A program made the translations under genes and the position numbers. Shown here piece after piece: positions 1-8,001 of a stretch of DNA of 10,446 nt. A model generated the notes under the pieces. The model was not told where the DNA came from. It worked only from the letters and a program-made list of their open reading frames with translations, and made no database searches. The first letter of the stretch is position 1. Each line of letters starts with the position of its first letter. The DNA comes from Chlamydiota bacterium (GTDB lineage: Bacteria > Chlamydiota > Chlamydiia > Chlamydiales > Simkaniaceae). Location of the stretch: the NCBI GenBank assembly GCA_029556005.1, contig JAKQGT010000078.1, positions 1-10,446 on the forward strand, in the 5' to 3' direction.

Positions 1-2442
1 GACTGGTTGGACCATCTCGGTGTCAAGTGTATCGCCATAGAGATGCTTCCAGGCTATTTGATTAATGCTTTCGATATCTTTCCGATTGGTCACTACCGCT
101 TCGTTCCATACGTCTTGCAAGAATTTATTCACTGCTGGAGCTAGCGTTTGATTGTTAGGGGTGAACTTTTCATTCACAATATGGAAGTACATGGATGAAG
201 CTTTCACTAAATCTGTAGCAGAAAGGCCTTGAGCACTGGGGAAGTCTAGCGTGATATTTGAGCCTTCTTGACGAATAGAGACTTCAGAAACCCCCATTTT
301 GTTTACGCGATTATAAAGCTCATTGATTCCTTGCTTGATGTCAGCATCATTTGTGACGACTTTGTTGCTATTGTCGCGGAGTTGAATCTGTACTGTTTTT
401 CCTCCAGAAAGATCAAGTCCCCAATGGAGGATTTTACGATCATCTCCCCGGAAGTATTTGCGCGCACTGAGAGCGAGATTGCTGAGGAGGGGATTTTGGG
501 TTGGAGCGGGAATATCATACTTAGTACCACTACTTGTACTGACCTCTGCAGCTTGGTATTCGTCTCGCCACTTAAGAAGGTCTTCATGCTCCTGGGTCTC
601 GATCCGGTTTTGTGCTAAGATCCGTTGTTCGACATTGGTAAACTCAAGGGTGGCGTATTTTCTAGTTCCATGTACGGTAAAGTCTTCACGGGTTGCACTT
701 AAGATGTTATTATAAAAGTCCTCTGCTTCAAAAATGAAATCTTTAGCAAAATTTGTACTTAAAGGATAGGTGGTTCCTGGGTAACCGTAGAAACCGTTGT
801 TTTGCAAAAGCTCTCGTAGGTTTGTGAAGTCTTGAATGAATGCGCGTGCTTGGGGAGAGTTCGGGTTTTCGCTCAGTTTGTTTAAAATTTCCTGAGTCCC
901 TTTGGCAATCACATAAACGGAATTGGTTCTAAATCCCGAAGAAGGTTGCGTTTCAAATTGTGCAGGGGCATAAACCACTAAGCCAATTTTTTGCTCGAGG
1001 GCGGGAAGATTTTGAAATGTTTGATAATCATAAATCGGAAATGCCGAGCGTTTTAGATCAGGATGAGACGGATTCCATTCTGTTCTAAGGAGATGCAACA
1101 GCTGCTCAGCTTGTTTTTTTGCAATCGAGCCAAGATCCATCACCAAAAGGCTTTGGCTATTCGTCAAAGTGTTTAGGTGGACAGCAAAGTGATTGCCCTG
1201 CGGAGTGAGCACTTCTCCTGTTTCTCGGCTGATTCGAGCAATTTCGTTGTAGATGAGTTGGCTAAGCGATTCACTCAGATAAGATTTTGTGGTGGCAATT
1301 TTATTTTTGTAGGCTTCGATATCTTCATGGAGTTCTAAGTCGATGCGGTCATTATTCCAGTCGATGTGAATGGCGCTGATTAAGGGACTTAAGGATCCGA
1401 CGGGGATCGAGTGGATCCCTTGGCCTTCTTTTTGAGAGAGAGCAATATCTTGCTTCAATTTGGCATAGGTCCAAGGAGAGGGACCTGAGCTAAAGCTACT
1501 ATTCTGCCGATTTAGAATTCCAATTGTTGCGCTCAGCTTCTCTTCTTTTGACTTCAGAAAATCGAGTCTTTGTTGATCTTGTGTGTCAAGAAAGCCGCCA
1601 CTTTCTCGTTTTTTTGCTTCGGCATCTTGGAGGGAAATTCTCTCCAACTTGAGTTGGTCTAGGTAGCTTTCAAAACTGCGAGTCAGCTGGTCAATGGCCC
1701 CTTTCTTATTCTCCATGGGGCCTTGTGTGAAAGTCGCATAGTAACGTTTGGCAATAGGGGAACTTTCTCCAAATACTTTTGAATAGGTCAGGATGTTGTG
1801 AGAAAGGATTTGAAGAAACTCTTCGGAACGGGGGTTATTTTTGTGGTGTAAAATGGTTTCAAGGAACTGTGCATTTTCACTAATCCCTCCAACAGCTAAG
1901 CCGACTTGCATCACCCGATCATCGATGATTTCTTGATAAAGAGGGGCAATAGAGCCATCACTCTCTCTTTTGGGGGTGAATTTAAAATAGGAGTTCACCT
2001 GAGTTGTATCAAAATGGATGGGAATAGCCCTTTGAAGGGTGACGACCTGAGGATCTTGATCTAGATTGTCTTGAATGAGAGAGAGCTGAGCGGGGATAAA
2101 AGGGATAAGAGAGCCAGCTCGAGGGATATGTCTACGGAGCTTTTCTGCGTCTTCAGAGTTGTTATACCGTACATGAATCAGTTGAGGGTTCTCTGCATCT
2201 AAAGTGACGGTTGAAGCTTTCAGTCCTAGCAGCTTGTTGTAAGATTTTAGCCAGTCAATGGCTTGGGGTTCAAGAGCATTCACTCGATTCACAGCAGCTT
2301 TTGCTACAGCTTCAGCACGTTTTTCTCCAATAGGATGGTTCAAAGGCTTTGAATAGAAGAGGACTGTCGGGAGTATGTTGTACAGGGTGAGAAGAATGAC
2401 AACTGTAATAAGCACAAATTGCCAACGCTTTTGCCGTTCCAT
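1..2442 (-). CDS. secD: Protein translocase subunit SecD (N-terminal part of SecD or SecDF), partial
   Basis: SecD is an inner-membrane partner of SecYEG that uses proton motive force to pull exported proteins through on the periplasmic side. I read all 814 codons on the minus strand and found no stop; the frame is still open at position 1, so the C-terminus, including the RND-type membrane helices and any fused SecF, lies outside. Residues about 8-28 form one membrane helix (FVLITVVILLTLYN). The SecD signature GLDLSGG lies at residues 675-681, followed by the P1-like domain (KVVTNDADIKQGINELYNRV and onward). In E. coli SecD this motif follows the first helix within a few residues, so about 640 residues are inserted here; they are hydrophilic and partly Gln/Glu/Lys-rich. 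I recall chlamydial SecDF as similarly enlarged and fused. The start is ATG at 2442, with AAGGA ten bases upstream. The gene diverges from purA. The identity as SecD is firm; fusion to SecF is inferred. Confidence 0.93.
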   Translation of the reverse strand, partial: MERQKRWQFVLITVVILLTLYNILPTVLFYSKPLNHPIGEKRAEAVAKAAVNRVNALEPQAIDWLKSYNKLLGLKASTVTLDAENPQLIHVRYNNSEDAEKLRRHIPRAGSLIPFIPAQLSLIQDNLDQDPQVVTLQRAIPIHFDTTQVNSYFKFTPKRESDGSIAPLYQEIIDDRVMQVGLAVGGISENAQFLETILHHKNNPRSEEFLQILSHNILTYSKVFGESSPIAKRYYATFTQGPMENKKGAIDQLTRSFESYLDQLKLERISLQDAEAKKRESGGFLDTQDQQRLDFLKSKEEKLSATIGILNRQNSSFSSGPSPWTYAKLKQDIALSQKEGQGIHSIPVGSLSPLISAIHIDWNNDRIDLELHEDIEAYKNKIATTKSYLSESLSQLIYNEIARISRETGEVLTPQGNHFAVHLNTLTNSQSLLVMDLGSIAKKQAEQLLHLLRTEWNPSHPDLKRSAFPIYDYQTFQNLPALEQKIGLVVYAPAQFETQPSSGFRTNSVYVIAKGTQEILNKLSENPNSPQARAFIQDFTNLRELLQNNGFYGYPGTTYPLSTNFAKDFIFEAEDFYNNILSATREDFTVHGTRKYATLEFTNVEQRILAQNRIETQEHEDLLKWRDEYQAAEVSTSSGTKYDIPAPTQNPLLSNLALSARKYFRGDDRKILHWGLDLSGGKTVQIQLRDNSNKVVTNDADIKQGINELYNRVNKMGVSEVSIRQEGSNITLDFPSAQGLSATDLVKASSMYFHIVNEKFTPNNQTLAPAVNKFLQDVWNEAVVTNRKDIESINQIAWKHLYGDTLDTEMVQPV

Positions 2443-2444
2443 AG

Positions 2445-2483
2445 AGCTAAAATCCTTATATTTTTTAAAAAAATAGGATAGCT
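2445..2483 (-). promoter_or_regulatory. Palindrome covering the secD ribosome binding site
   Basis: AGCT at 2480-2483 and 2445-2448, AGGAT/ATCCT at 2475-2479 and 2452-2456, and a central T-tract/A-tract (2459-2475) form a 39-bp imperfect palindrome. In the secD transcript the AAGGA ribosome binding site (2457-2453) falls in the 3' arm, where AGGA can pair with UCCU of the 5' arm, in a mostly A-U stem. This could restrain secD translation. As DNA it could equally be a protein-binding operator. Pairing was worked out by hand. Confidence 0.45.
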
Positions 2484-2493
2484 TCCTCAGAGG

Positions 2494-2523
2494 ATTATGT
2501 CTAGAGAAAACATTGTGTGTAAC
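2494..2523 (-). promoter_or_regulatory. Candidate secD promoter
   Basis: On the minus strand, GTTACA (2523-2518) and CATAAT (2499-2494) are separated by 18 bases and match the sigma-70-type consensus at 4/6 and 5/6. Transcription would begin near 2487, so the mRNA would open almost directly with the palindrome at 2483-2445. Judged by eye only. Confidence 0.35.
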
Positions 2524-2540
2524 TCTCAAGATGTGATAGT
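2513..2540 (+). promoter_or_regulatory. Candidate promoter of the purA-plsC operon
   Basis: TTGTGT (2513-2518), a 16-base spacer and GATAGT (2535-2540) preceded by TG at 2532-2533 resemble an extended -10 sigma-70-type promoter. An overlapping TAATAT (2540-2545) is an alternative -10. It would lead into purA about 25-30 bases downstream. The -35 half overlaps the candidate secD promoter on the other strand. Confidence 0.33.
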
Positions 2541-2557
2541 AATATTTATTAAACTGA

Positions 2558-3835
<1,278 letters not shown>

Positions 3836-4603
3836 ATGAATGATCCATCGCTTGTGACAGTCGAAAACCCTATTTATTCTGAAGAAGATTACGCTTCCCT
3901 CGACCCCAAATTAATTCCTGAACATATTGCCATTGTGATGGATGGAAATCGGCGTTGGGCAAAAAAGTATGGCAAACCGATTGAGGCGGGGCATTGGCGT
4001 GGAGCAGAACAACTGGACTTGATTGTTCGAGCTGCCGCTGAGCTCGGTGTAAAAGCCCTCACAGTCTACTCTTTTTCGACGGAAAATTGGAAACGTTCCA
4101 AAAATGAAGTTGACCTTTTGATGCAGCTTCTTGAGGCTTATCTCATCAATAAACGGCAGACACTGATCAAAGAAGGGGTGAGGCTTCATACCATTGGAGA
4201 TACATTGCGTCTTCCGGAAAGCATTCAATTACAACTGCAAGAAAGCATGCGAGCTACCCAGCAATGTGAAAAAATTGACTTGATCTTGGCTCTTAATTAT
4301 GGGGGGCGAGATGAATTGCGGCGCGCTATTCTTAAAATGTCAAAGGAGGTAGAAAAGGGAAAGCTCCATTGGGAAGATCTTTCTGAAGAGACGATCTCTT
4401 CCTATTTAGACACAGCTCCTTGGCCCGATCCTGATTTATTGATTCGCCCCAGTGGTGTGCAAAGAGTGAGTAATTTTTTAATTTGGCAGATTTCTTATAG
4501 TGAAATGGTGACAACCGATACCCTTTGGCCCGATTTTTCTCCTAAAGACTTGCTTCATGCGATTGCTCAATACCAAGGGCGCCAAAGGCGATTTGGAGGT
4601 TAA
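3836..4603 (+). CDS. uppS: Undecaprenyl diphosphate synthase (cis-prenyltransferase)
   Basis: UppS extends farnesyl diphosphate with isopentenyl diphosphate in cis to make the C55 lipid carrier used for peptidoglycan and other surface glycans. The 255-residue protein shows MDGNRRWA at 35-42 with catalytic Asp36 (E. coli Asp26), GHWRGAE, the SFSTENWKR segment, and the late substrate/metal motif at 204-223. In that late motif the usual R-T-S/G-G-E-x-R-x-S reads RPSGVQRVS: the Thr/Gly position is Pro205 and the conserved Glu is Val208. Arg204, Arg210, Ser212 and the Glu of YSE (Glu223) are kept. The N-terminus is about ten residues longer than in E. coli; the only ATG before the MDGN motif is the one used. 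That ATG directly abuts the purA stop, with no clear ribosome binding site, which suggests translational coupling. It might be a related Z-prenyl synthase of other chain length, but UppS is most likely. Confidence 0.95.
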   Translation: MNDPSLVTVENPIYSEEDYASLDPKLIPEHIAIVMDGNRRWAKKYGKPIEAGHWRGAEQLDLIVRAAAELGVKALTVYSFSTENWKRSKNEVDLLMQLLEAYLINKRQTLIKEGVRLHTIGDTLRLPESIQLQLQESMRATQQCEKIDLILALNYGGRDELRRAILKMSKEVEKGKLHWEDLSEETISSYLDTAPWPDPDLLIRPSGVQRVSNFLIWQISYSEMVTTDTLWPDFSPKDLLHAIAQYQGRQRRFGG

Positions 4604-5458
4604 ATGCAGTTTCAAGATCTATCTAAACGTTTTGTGACTTCGATTATCTCTCTAGCTGTTCTCATTTGTATTTTGGTTTTTTCTTATGTCGGGGTCGTGA
4701 AGTGGATTATTACCCTTTTTACGGCTGGGTTGGGTGCCATTGGAATTTGGGAGTATGGACGCTTAGCGAATCTTACAGAAAAGAAAGGTTTGGTTGAACT
4801 CTGCATAGCTATCGGGGCTTTAATGATCCTTGGCTTTTTCATTTCCACCTTTGATCATACGTTTTCTATCCTCCCTTTCATCCTATTGTTTTTTGGGATG
4901 ATTTGTGTTTTCCTCTATCATTACGATAAGATCGATGGTGCCATTACCTCTTTAGCCAAAAGTCTCTTTGGCATTTGTTATGTTGCGATTCCTCTAGGGT
5001 TGATGTTAAAAATTCTTTATCTTTATAGTCCCTGTAAGATGGGGCATGAAGGGCGACTCTGGCTTCTTTATCTATTAGTGGTCACTAAGATTACAGATAT
5101 TGGGGCTTATTTTGGAGGGAGGCTTTTAGGGCATAGAAAACTAGCTCCTCAACTCAGCCCTGGAAAAACGATTACAGGTGCTGCTTTTGGGTTTGTTTCA
5201 GCCATTATTTTTAGTTTTCTTTTTTATCTTGTCTCTCATTTTATTGGAGGGTTTCATCTTTCACTCATGCAAAGCCTGTATTTGGGAGCTCTACTGGGAT
5301 TTTTAGGACAAGTGGGAGATTTAGCAGAATCTCTTATCAAACGAGATGCAGATGTGAAAGATAGTAATCGATTACCAGGTCTTGGAGGTGTTTTGGACAT
5401 GCTTGATTCCCTACTTTTTACAACCCCAATCATTTATTTCTTCCTCTATGTCTGTTAA
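4604..5458 (+). CDS. cdsA: Phosphatidate cytidylyltransferase (CDP-diglyceride synthase)
   Basis: CdsA converts phosphatidic acid and CTP into CDP-diacylglycerol, the precursor of all bacterial phospholipids, in the inner membrane. The 284-residue product is almost wholly hydrophobic, with about eight membrane segments beginning at residues 9-32. SPGKT is present in the middle. The C-terminal family signature begins at Ser243: SLIKRDADVKDSN, then LPGLGGVLDMLDS. Against the common PGHGGxxDRxD form, His is Leu260 and Arg is Met266, and the KD-to-PG spacing is one residue shorter. I recall similar LPGLGGVLD forms in other Planctomycetes-Verrucomicrobia-Chlamydiae proteins, so this is probably a lineage variant and not decay. 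GGAGG at 4595-4599 lies inside the uppS end, four bases before the start. It overlaps cmk by 11 bases, and plsC, which makes its substrate, is two genes downstream. Confidence 0.95.
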   Translation: MQFQDLSKRFVTSIISLAVLICILVFSYVGVVKWIITLFTAGLGAIGIWEYGRLANLTEKKGLVELCIAIGALMILGFFISTFDHTFSILPFILLFFGMICVFLYHYDKIDGAITSLAKSLFGICYVAIPLGLMLKILYLYSPCKMGHEGRLWLLYLLVVTKITDIGAYFGGRLLGHRKLAPQLSPGKTITGAAFGFVSAIIFSFLFYLVSHFIGGFHLSLMQSLYLGALLGFLGQVGDLAESLIKRDADVKDSNRLPGLGGVLDMLDSLLFTTPIIYFFLYVC

Positions 5459-6122
5459 GCACAAAGTGGTGACTATTGACGGTCCCGCGGGGACTGGTAA
5501 ATCGACTGTTGCAAAGGGGCTTGCAGAAGCCTTGGGTTTTTCCTATTTCGATACAGGAGCTCTTTATCGAGCCATTACGTGGAAGGTTTTTCAGGAAGGG
5601 ATTTCTTTGCATGATCATAAGAAATTAGGGGCATTATTAAGGGCTTTTTCTTTTCACATCAAGGAAGGCCACTACTATGTGGGCACGACCGATGTCACGA
5701 AGGCTATTCGCAGCAAAGAGGTAACAGCGCAGGTTTCCGCTGTTTCTGCCCTAAGTCAGGTACGGGAAGCATTAAAACCTATCCAAGTCAGTGTTTCCGA
5801 GGAAACCGATGCTGTTTTTGAAGGAAGGGACTTAGGAACGGTAGTGTTTCCCCATGCAGATCTAAAGTTCTTTCTAACAGCTCGAGCAGAAGTCCGAGCC
5901 CAGCGGCGTTTAAAAGATCTCCAAGAAAAGTTTCCAGAACAATCCTTTTCATTTGAAAAGATTTTGCAAGAGATTCAAGAGAGAGACGCCTATGATTCAA
6001 ACCGCACCCTGGCTCCTCTTAAACAAGCAGACGATGCCGTTCTTGTAGATACCTCAGACTTGAGTATTCTAGAGGTCATTGATCAAATGAAGGGTATATA
6101 CGATCAAAGGGTGAAGTCGTGA
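5448..6122 (+). CDS. cmk: Cytidylate kinase
   Basis: Cmk phosphorylates CMP and dCMP with ATP, recycling the CMP released when CDP-diacylglycerol is used by lipid synthases and so feeding the CTP pool that CdsA consumes. The 224-residue protein is of usual length (about 220-230). Seen: the Walker A loop GPAGTGKS at 12-19, the FDTGALYRA substrate segment, FEGRDLGTVVFP, LTARAEVRAQRR, and the lid/adenine segment RDAYDSNRTLAPL. The start is ATG at 5448, giving MSVKHKVVTIDGPAG; an upstream in-frame ATG at 5382 would add 22 residues encoded wholly inside cdsA and unlike the family. It begins 11 bases before the cdsA stop with no strong ribosome binding site, so coupled translation is likely. The TGA overlaps the next gene's ATG by one base. 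Confidence 0.96.
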   Translation: MSVKHKVVTIDGPAGTGKSTVAKGLAEALGFSYFDTGALYRAITWKVFQEGISLHDHKKLGALLRAFSFHIKEGHYYVGTTDVTKAIRSKEVTAQVSAVSALSQVREALKPIQVSVSEETDAVFEGRDLGTVVFPHADLKFFLTARAEVRAQRRLKDLQEKFPEQSFSFEKILQEIQERDAYDSNRTLAPLKQADDAVLVDTSDLSILEVIDQMKGIYDQRVKS

Positions 6123-6766
6123 TGTTTCACAAACTATTTTATTTCACAGTCATCTATTTTTTTCGGTTGATCTTTAAAGTTTTTTATAGACTCAAGGTTT
6201 ATGGAAAAAATCATTATCTTTCGGGAAGTGCTATTATTGCTCCCAATCATGTTTCATTTCTCGATCCTCCGATCATAGCCATCTCCTGTCCTGGAGAAAT
6301 CCATTTCCTTGCTAGACAAACCTTATTTAAATCGTTTTTTGGTAAGGCGATAAGCGCTCTCAACACGCATCCGGTTCAAAAGGAAGCCACAAACTTAAAA
6401 GTGATGAAGCTTGTCCATCAACTTTTAAAAGCGGGGCATAAGGTGCTCCTTTTCCCCGAGGGAACCCGTTCAAGAGATAATCAGTTGCAAGAGATTAAGC
6501 CAGGAATAGGGATGCTCATTTCAAAAAGTGAATGTGCGATCATTCCGACCTATATTCATGGAACCTATGAGATCTGGAGTCGGAATCGAAAATTGCCCAA
6601 ATTTTTTGGGAAAACAGCGGTTGTTTTTGGAACTCCCATTCTCTGGGAAGACTATGCCGATATGGACAAAAAAGAGGCGCAAGAACTGATTGCCCAGCGC
6701 CTTTCTCACTCTCTAAAAGAGCTTCGCAAATGGTATGAAGAGGGTGCCCATGGAATCCCCCCCTAG
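6122..6766 (+). CDS. plsC: 1-acyl-sn-glycerol-3-phosphate acyltransferase
   Basis: PlsC adds the second acyl chain to lysophosphatidic acid, giving phosphatidic acid, the substrate of CdsA encoded two genes upstream. The 214-residue protein has an N-terminal hydrophobic anchor (residues about 5-22), the catalytic NHxxxxD box at 42-48 (His43, Asp48), the glycerol-phosphate-binding FPEGTRS at 111-117, and the IPTYIHG segment. ATG at 6122 shares its A with the cmk TGA; GGTGA at 6110-6114 is a fair ribosome binding site seven bases before it. A GTG at 6119 would add one residue. The last codons (GIPP, then TAG at 6764-6766) run into the left inverted repeat of the non-coding element that follows, so the native C-terminus may have been altered. 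In Chlamydia, argS follows here as I recall; it is absent. Confidence 0.94.
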   Translation: MFHKLFYFTVIYFFRLIFKVFYRLKVYGKNHYLSGSAIIAPNHVSFLDPPIIAISCPGEIHFLARQTLFKSFFGKAISALNTHPVQKEATNLKVMKLVHQLLKAGHKVLLFPEGTRSRDNQLQEIKPGIGMLISKSECAIIPTYIHGTYEIWSRNRKLPKFFGKTAVVFGTPILWEDYADMDKKEAQELIAQRLSHSLKELRKWYEEGAHGIPP

Positions 6767-6834
6767 AGGGTGTTTAAAAATTCATTCCACCATGAATGAA
6801 AAGGATCTTTCCCCTAGGGAATCCGTTTTCGACC

Positions 6835-7004
6835 TATAGCTCAATTTGTTTAAAATTGGGATGATTTATGTGGATCTTTCCGTTGTCATTCGACTTCTTA
6901 AAATCTCTCCTTGTCTGCTAGACAATGTTGTCGATTTTAAGAAGCCAAAATCCAACAAAAATATCTCTCCTAAATCATCCCAATTTTAAACAACTCTAGC
7001 TATA
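6835..7004. repeat. Long imperfect palindrome 1
   Basis: A perfect 23-bp arm at 6846-6868 is the reverse complement of 6971-6993. Outside it TATAGCT (6835-6841) matches AGCTATA (6998-7004); inside it a 12-bp arm at 6894-6905 matches 6933-6944, and the tip is TTGTCT/AGACAA (6911-6916, 6920-6925) around three bases. Roughly 170 nt could fold into one rod-like hairpin with an internal mismatched section. The outer end TTGTTTAAAATT resembles the terminal repeat GTGTTTAAAAATT at 6771-6783. Confidence 0.85.
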
Positions 7005-7046
7005 CACAAACTTTCCTAAGTTTGCTCCGGTCTCCAAACAGATCCT

Positions 7047-7211
7047 CTAGATAGTGTCGTCATGAGTTGCTCATTCCCTAAGCAACTCCTATGGAAAATT
7101 TCATCGTTGACCTGCTTCAAAAGCCCCATTTGGGCTTTCTCCATCGGTCGTCTTGAACTTTCCTCATAGGAGCCACTTCTTGAATGCCCATCTCATGACG
7201 ACACCATCTAG
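7047..7211. repeat. Long imperfect palindrome 2
   Basis: Bases 7047-7066 are the reverse complement of 7192-7211 with one mismatch (19/20). Inside, complementarity continues with gaps, including CTCCTATG on the left arm near 7086-7093 and CATAGGAG near 7165-7172. The tip is AAAGCCC/GGGCTTT (7120-7126, 7132-7138) around five bases. About 165 nt could fold as one long hairpin. Its sequence is unrelated to palindrome 1 by eye. Confidence 0.8.
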
Positions 7212-7280
7212 GAAAAAATCTCTCTTTTCAATGCTGAAAGCACTATTTAAACACCCTCTTAGAGACCTCTTCCCTATTTT

Positions 7281-7940
7281 CTAAACGTAATCGAAGCACT
7301 CTTTTCTTAAAAGGGAGTTGAGCGCTTTCCGGCTATCTTCATACAGGAGGGGAAGACGCGCAGCATTTTTATGAATAGTTAAAGCACGTTTCAAGAGGGT
7401 ATTTTTTTCCTCACCAGAGTAGAGGTATGTGGCTTGACGAATAATATTTTGAGCTAGATCTAAAGAGTTTGGGTCCAATCTTTGCTCTTCATTTTTAAGA
7501 TAGGATAACCAGGCTCTTCGAGTGGTTTCTCTAATAATCCCATCTGTCAGGCTAAAGAAGCCTAGGATCATCACGATCTTGTCAGGATCATGAATAGAAG
7601 GCATGTTTTGAGAAGAACTGGGGAATGTACAGTTAATTGCGAAGGTTGCGCAAACATAGGCAGCCACATAGAGGATTTTGCCTAGAGTGCTAAATTCTTG
7701 GGGTTCTCCCTGAAATCGCAGTTTCATACAACCATATTGAAAAAGGCCGACAGCGGTATCAATGAGATTAATGCGATTGACTAAAGAAAGCGTAGAGGAA
7801 ATTTCCTGGTAAGAAAAACCAAATAGCTCTAGATTCTTCGGATAATTCGTATGAAGGAATAGAAGTCCCAAACCTGTATAGGAAACTAAATCTAGAGGGT
7901 CTGGATTTTTTTGAAGGATTGTATAGACTCCAGATAACAT
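7281..7940 (-). CDS. Hypothetical protein with hydrophobic segments
   Basis: I do not recognise this 219-residue protein. It lacks an N-terminal signal peptide. Hydrophobic stretches lie near residues 19-30, 87-105 (ILYVAAYVCATFAINCTF) and 122-133, so it may be membrane-associated; the last 85 residues are hydrophilic, probably helical, and rich in Lys/Arg/Leu. Six cysteines or fewer are scattered without a metal motif. The start ATG at 7940 has AAGGA (7951-7947) six bases upstream, a good site, and the codon usage looks like that of the operon genes, so the gene is probably real and expressed. It is convergent with plsC, its stop lying 21 bases beyond the right inverted repeat of the non-coding element, and divergent from trxA across 116 bases. 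A chlamydial lineage-specific protein, possibly an inclusion-membrane-type protein, is conceivable but unproved. Confidence 0.75.
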   Translation of the reverse strand: MLSGVYTILQKNPDPLDLVSYTGLGLLFLHTNYPKNLELFGFSYQEISSTLSLVNRINLIDTAVGLFQYGCMKLRFQGEPQEFSTLGKILYVAAYVCATFAINCTFPSSSQNMPSIHDPDKIVMILGFFSLTDGIIRETTRRAWLSYLKNEEQRLDPNSLDLAQNIIRQATYLYSGEEKNTLLKRALTIHKNAARLPLLYEDSRKALNSLLRKECFDYV

Positions 7941-8001
7941 AATAATTCCTTTTTTAAAGGGGATAAGAATACCCGTTCTTAAATAATTTTGCGAGAGGAT
8001 A

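Larger units (their letters stand above)
6765..7259. mobile_element. Non-coding inverted-repeat element, MITE-like (putative)
   Basis: The perfect 14-bp pair AGAGGGTGTTTAAA (6765-6778) and TTTAAACACCCTCT (7246-7259) bounds about 495 bp with no convincing coding frame. Weaker complementarity continues inward (TGAAAAG 6797-6803 with CTTTTCA 7224-7230; CCTAG 6813-6817 with CTAGG 7208-7212). Two long imperfect palindromes fill most of the interior (6835-7004 and 7047-7211), plus small hairpins at 6781-6800, 7008-7023 and 7120-7138. Terminal inverted repeats, no transposase and a position between convergent genes fit a miniature inverted-repeat transposable element or nested relics of several. Flanks read CCTA on the left and TTAG on the right; a short YTA or TA target duplication is possible but not proved. 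It could instead be a structured RNA or a double terminator. Confidence 0.6.

Noticed and set aside
268..715. Open frames on the plus strand (116 and 85 codons) opposite secD
   Set aside because: They lie antisense to an 814-codon open frame with clear SecD motifs, lack family features and have no ribosome binding site.
5382..5447. Longer cmk start adding 22 residues
   Set aside because: The extension is encoded wholly inside cdsA and is not family-like; the Met at 5448 gives the standard N-terminus just before the Walker loop.
6781..6800. Hairpin TTCATTC/GAATGAA as an intrinsic terminator for the purA operon
   Set aside because: The stem is short and AT-rich and no T-run follows; it is more likely part of the larger inverted-repeat element.
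6767..7280. A known structured RNA (tmRNA, RNase P RNA, SRP RNA) in the non-coding stretch
   Set aside because: I see none of the conserved core sequences of these RNAs, and the terminal inverted repeats fit an inserted element better.
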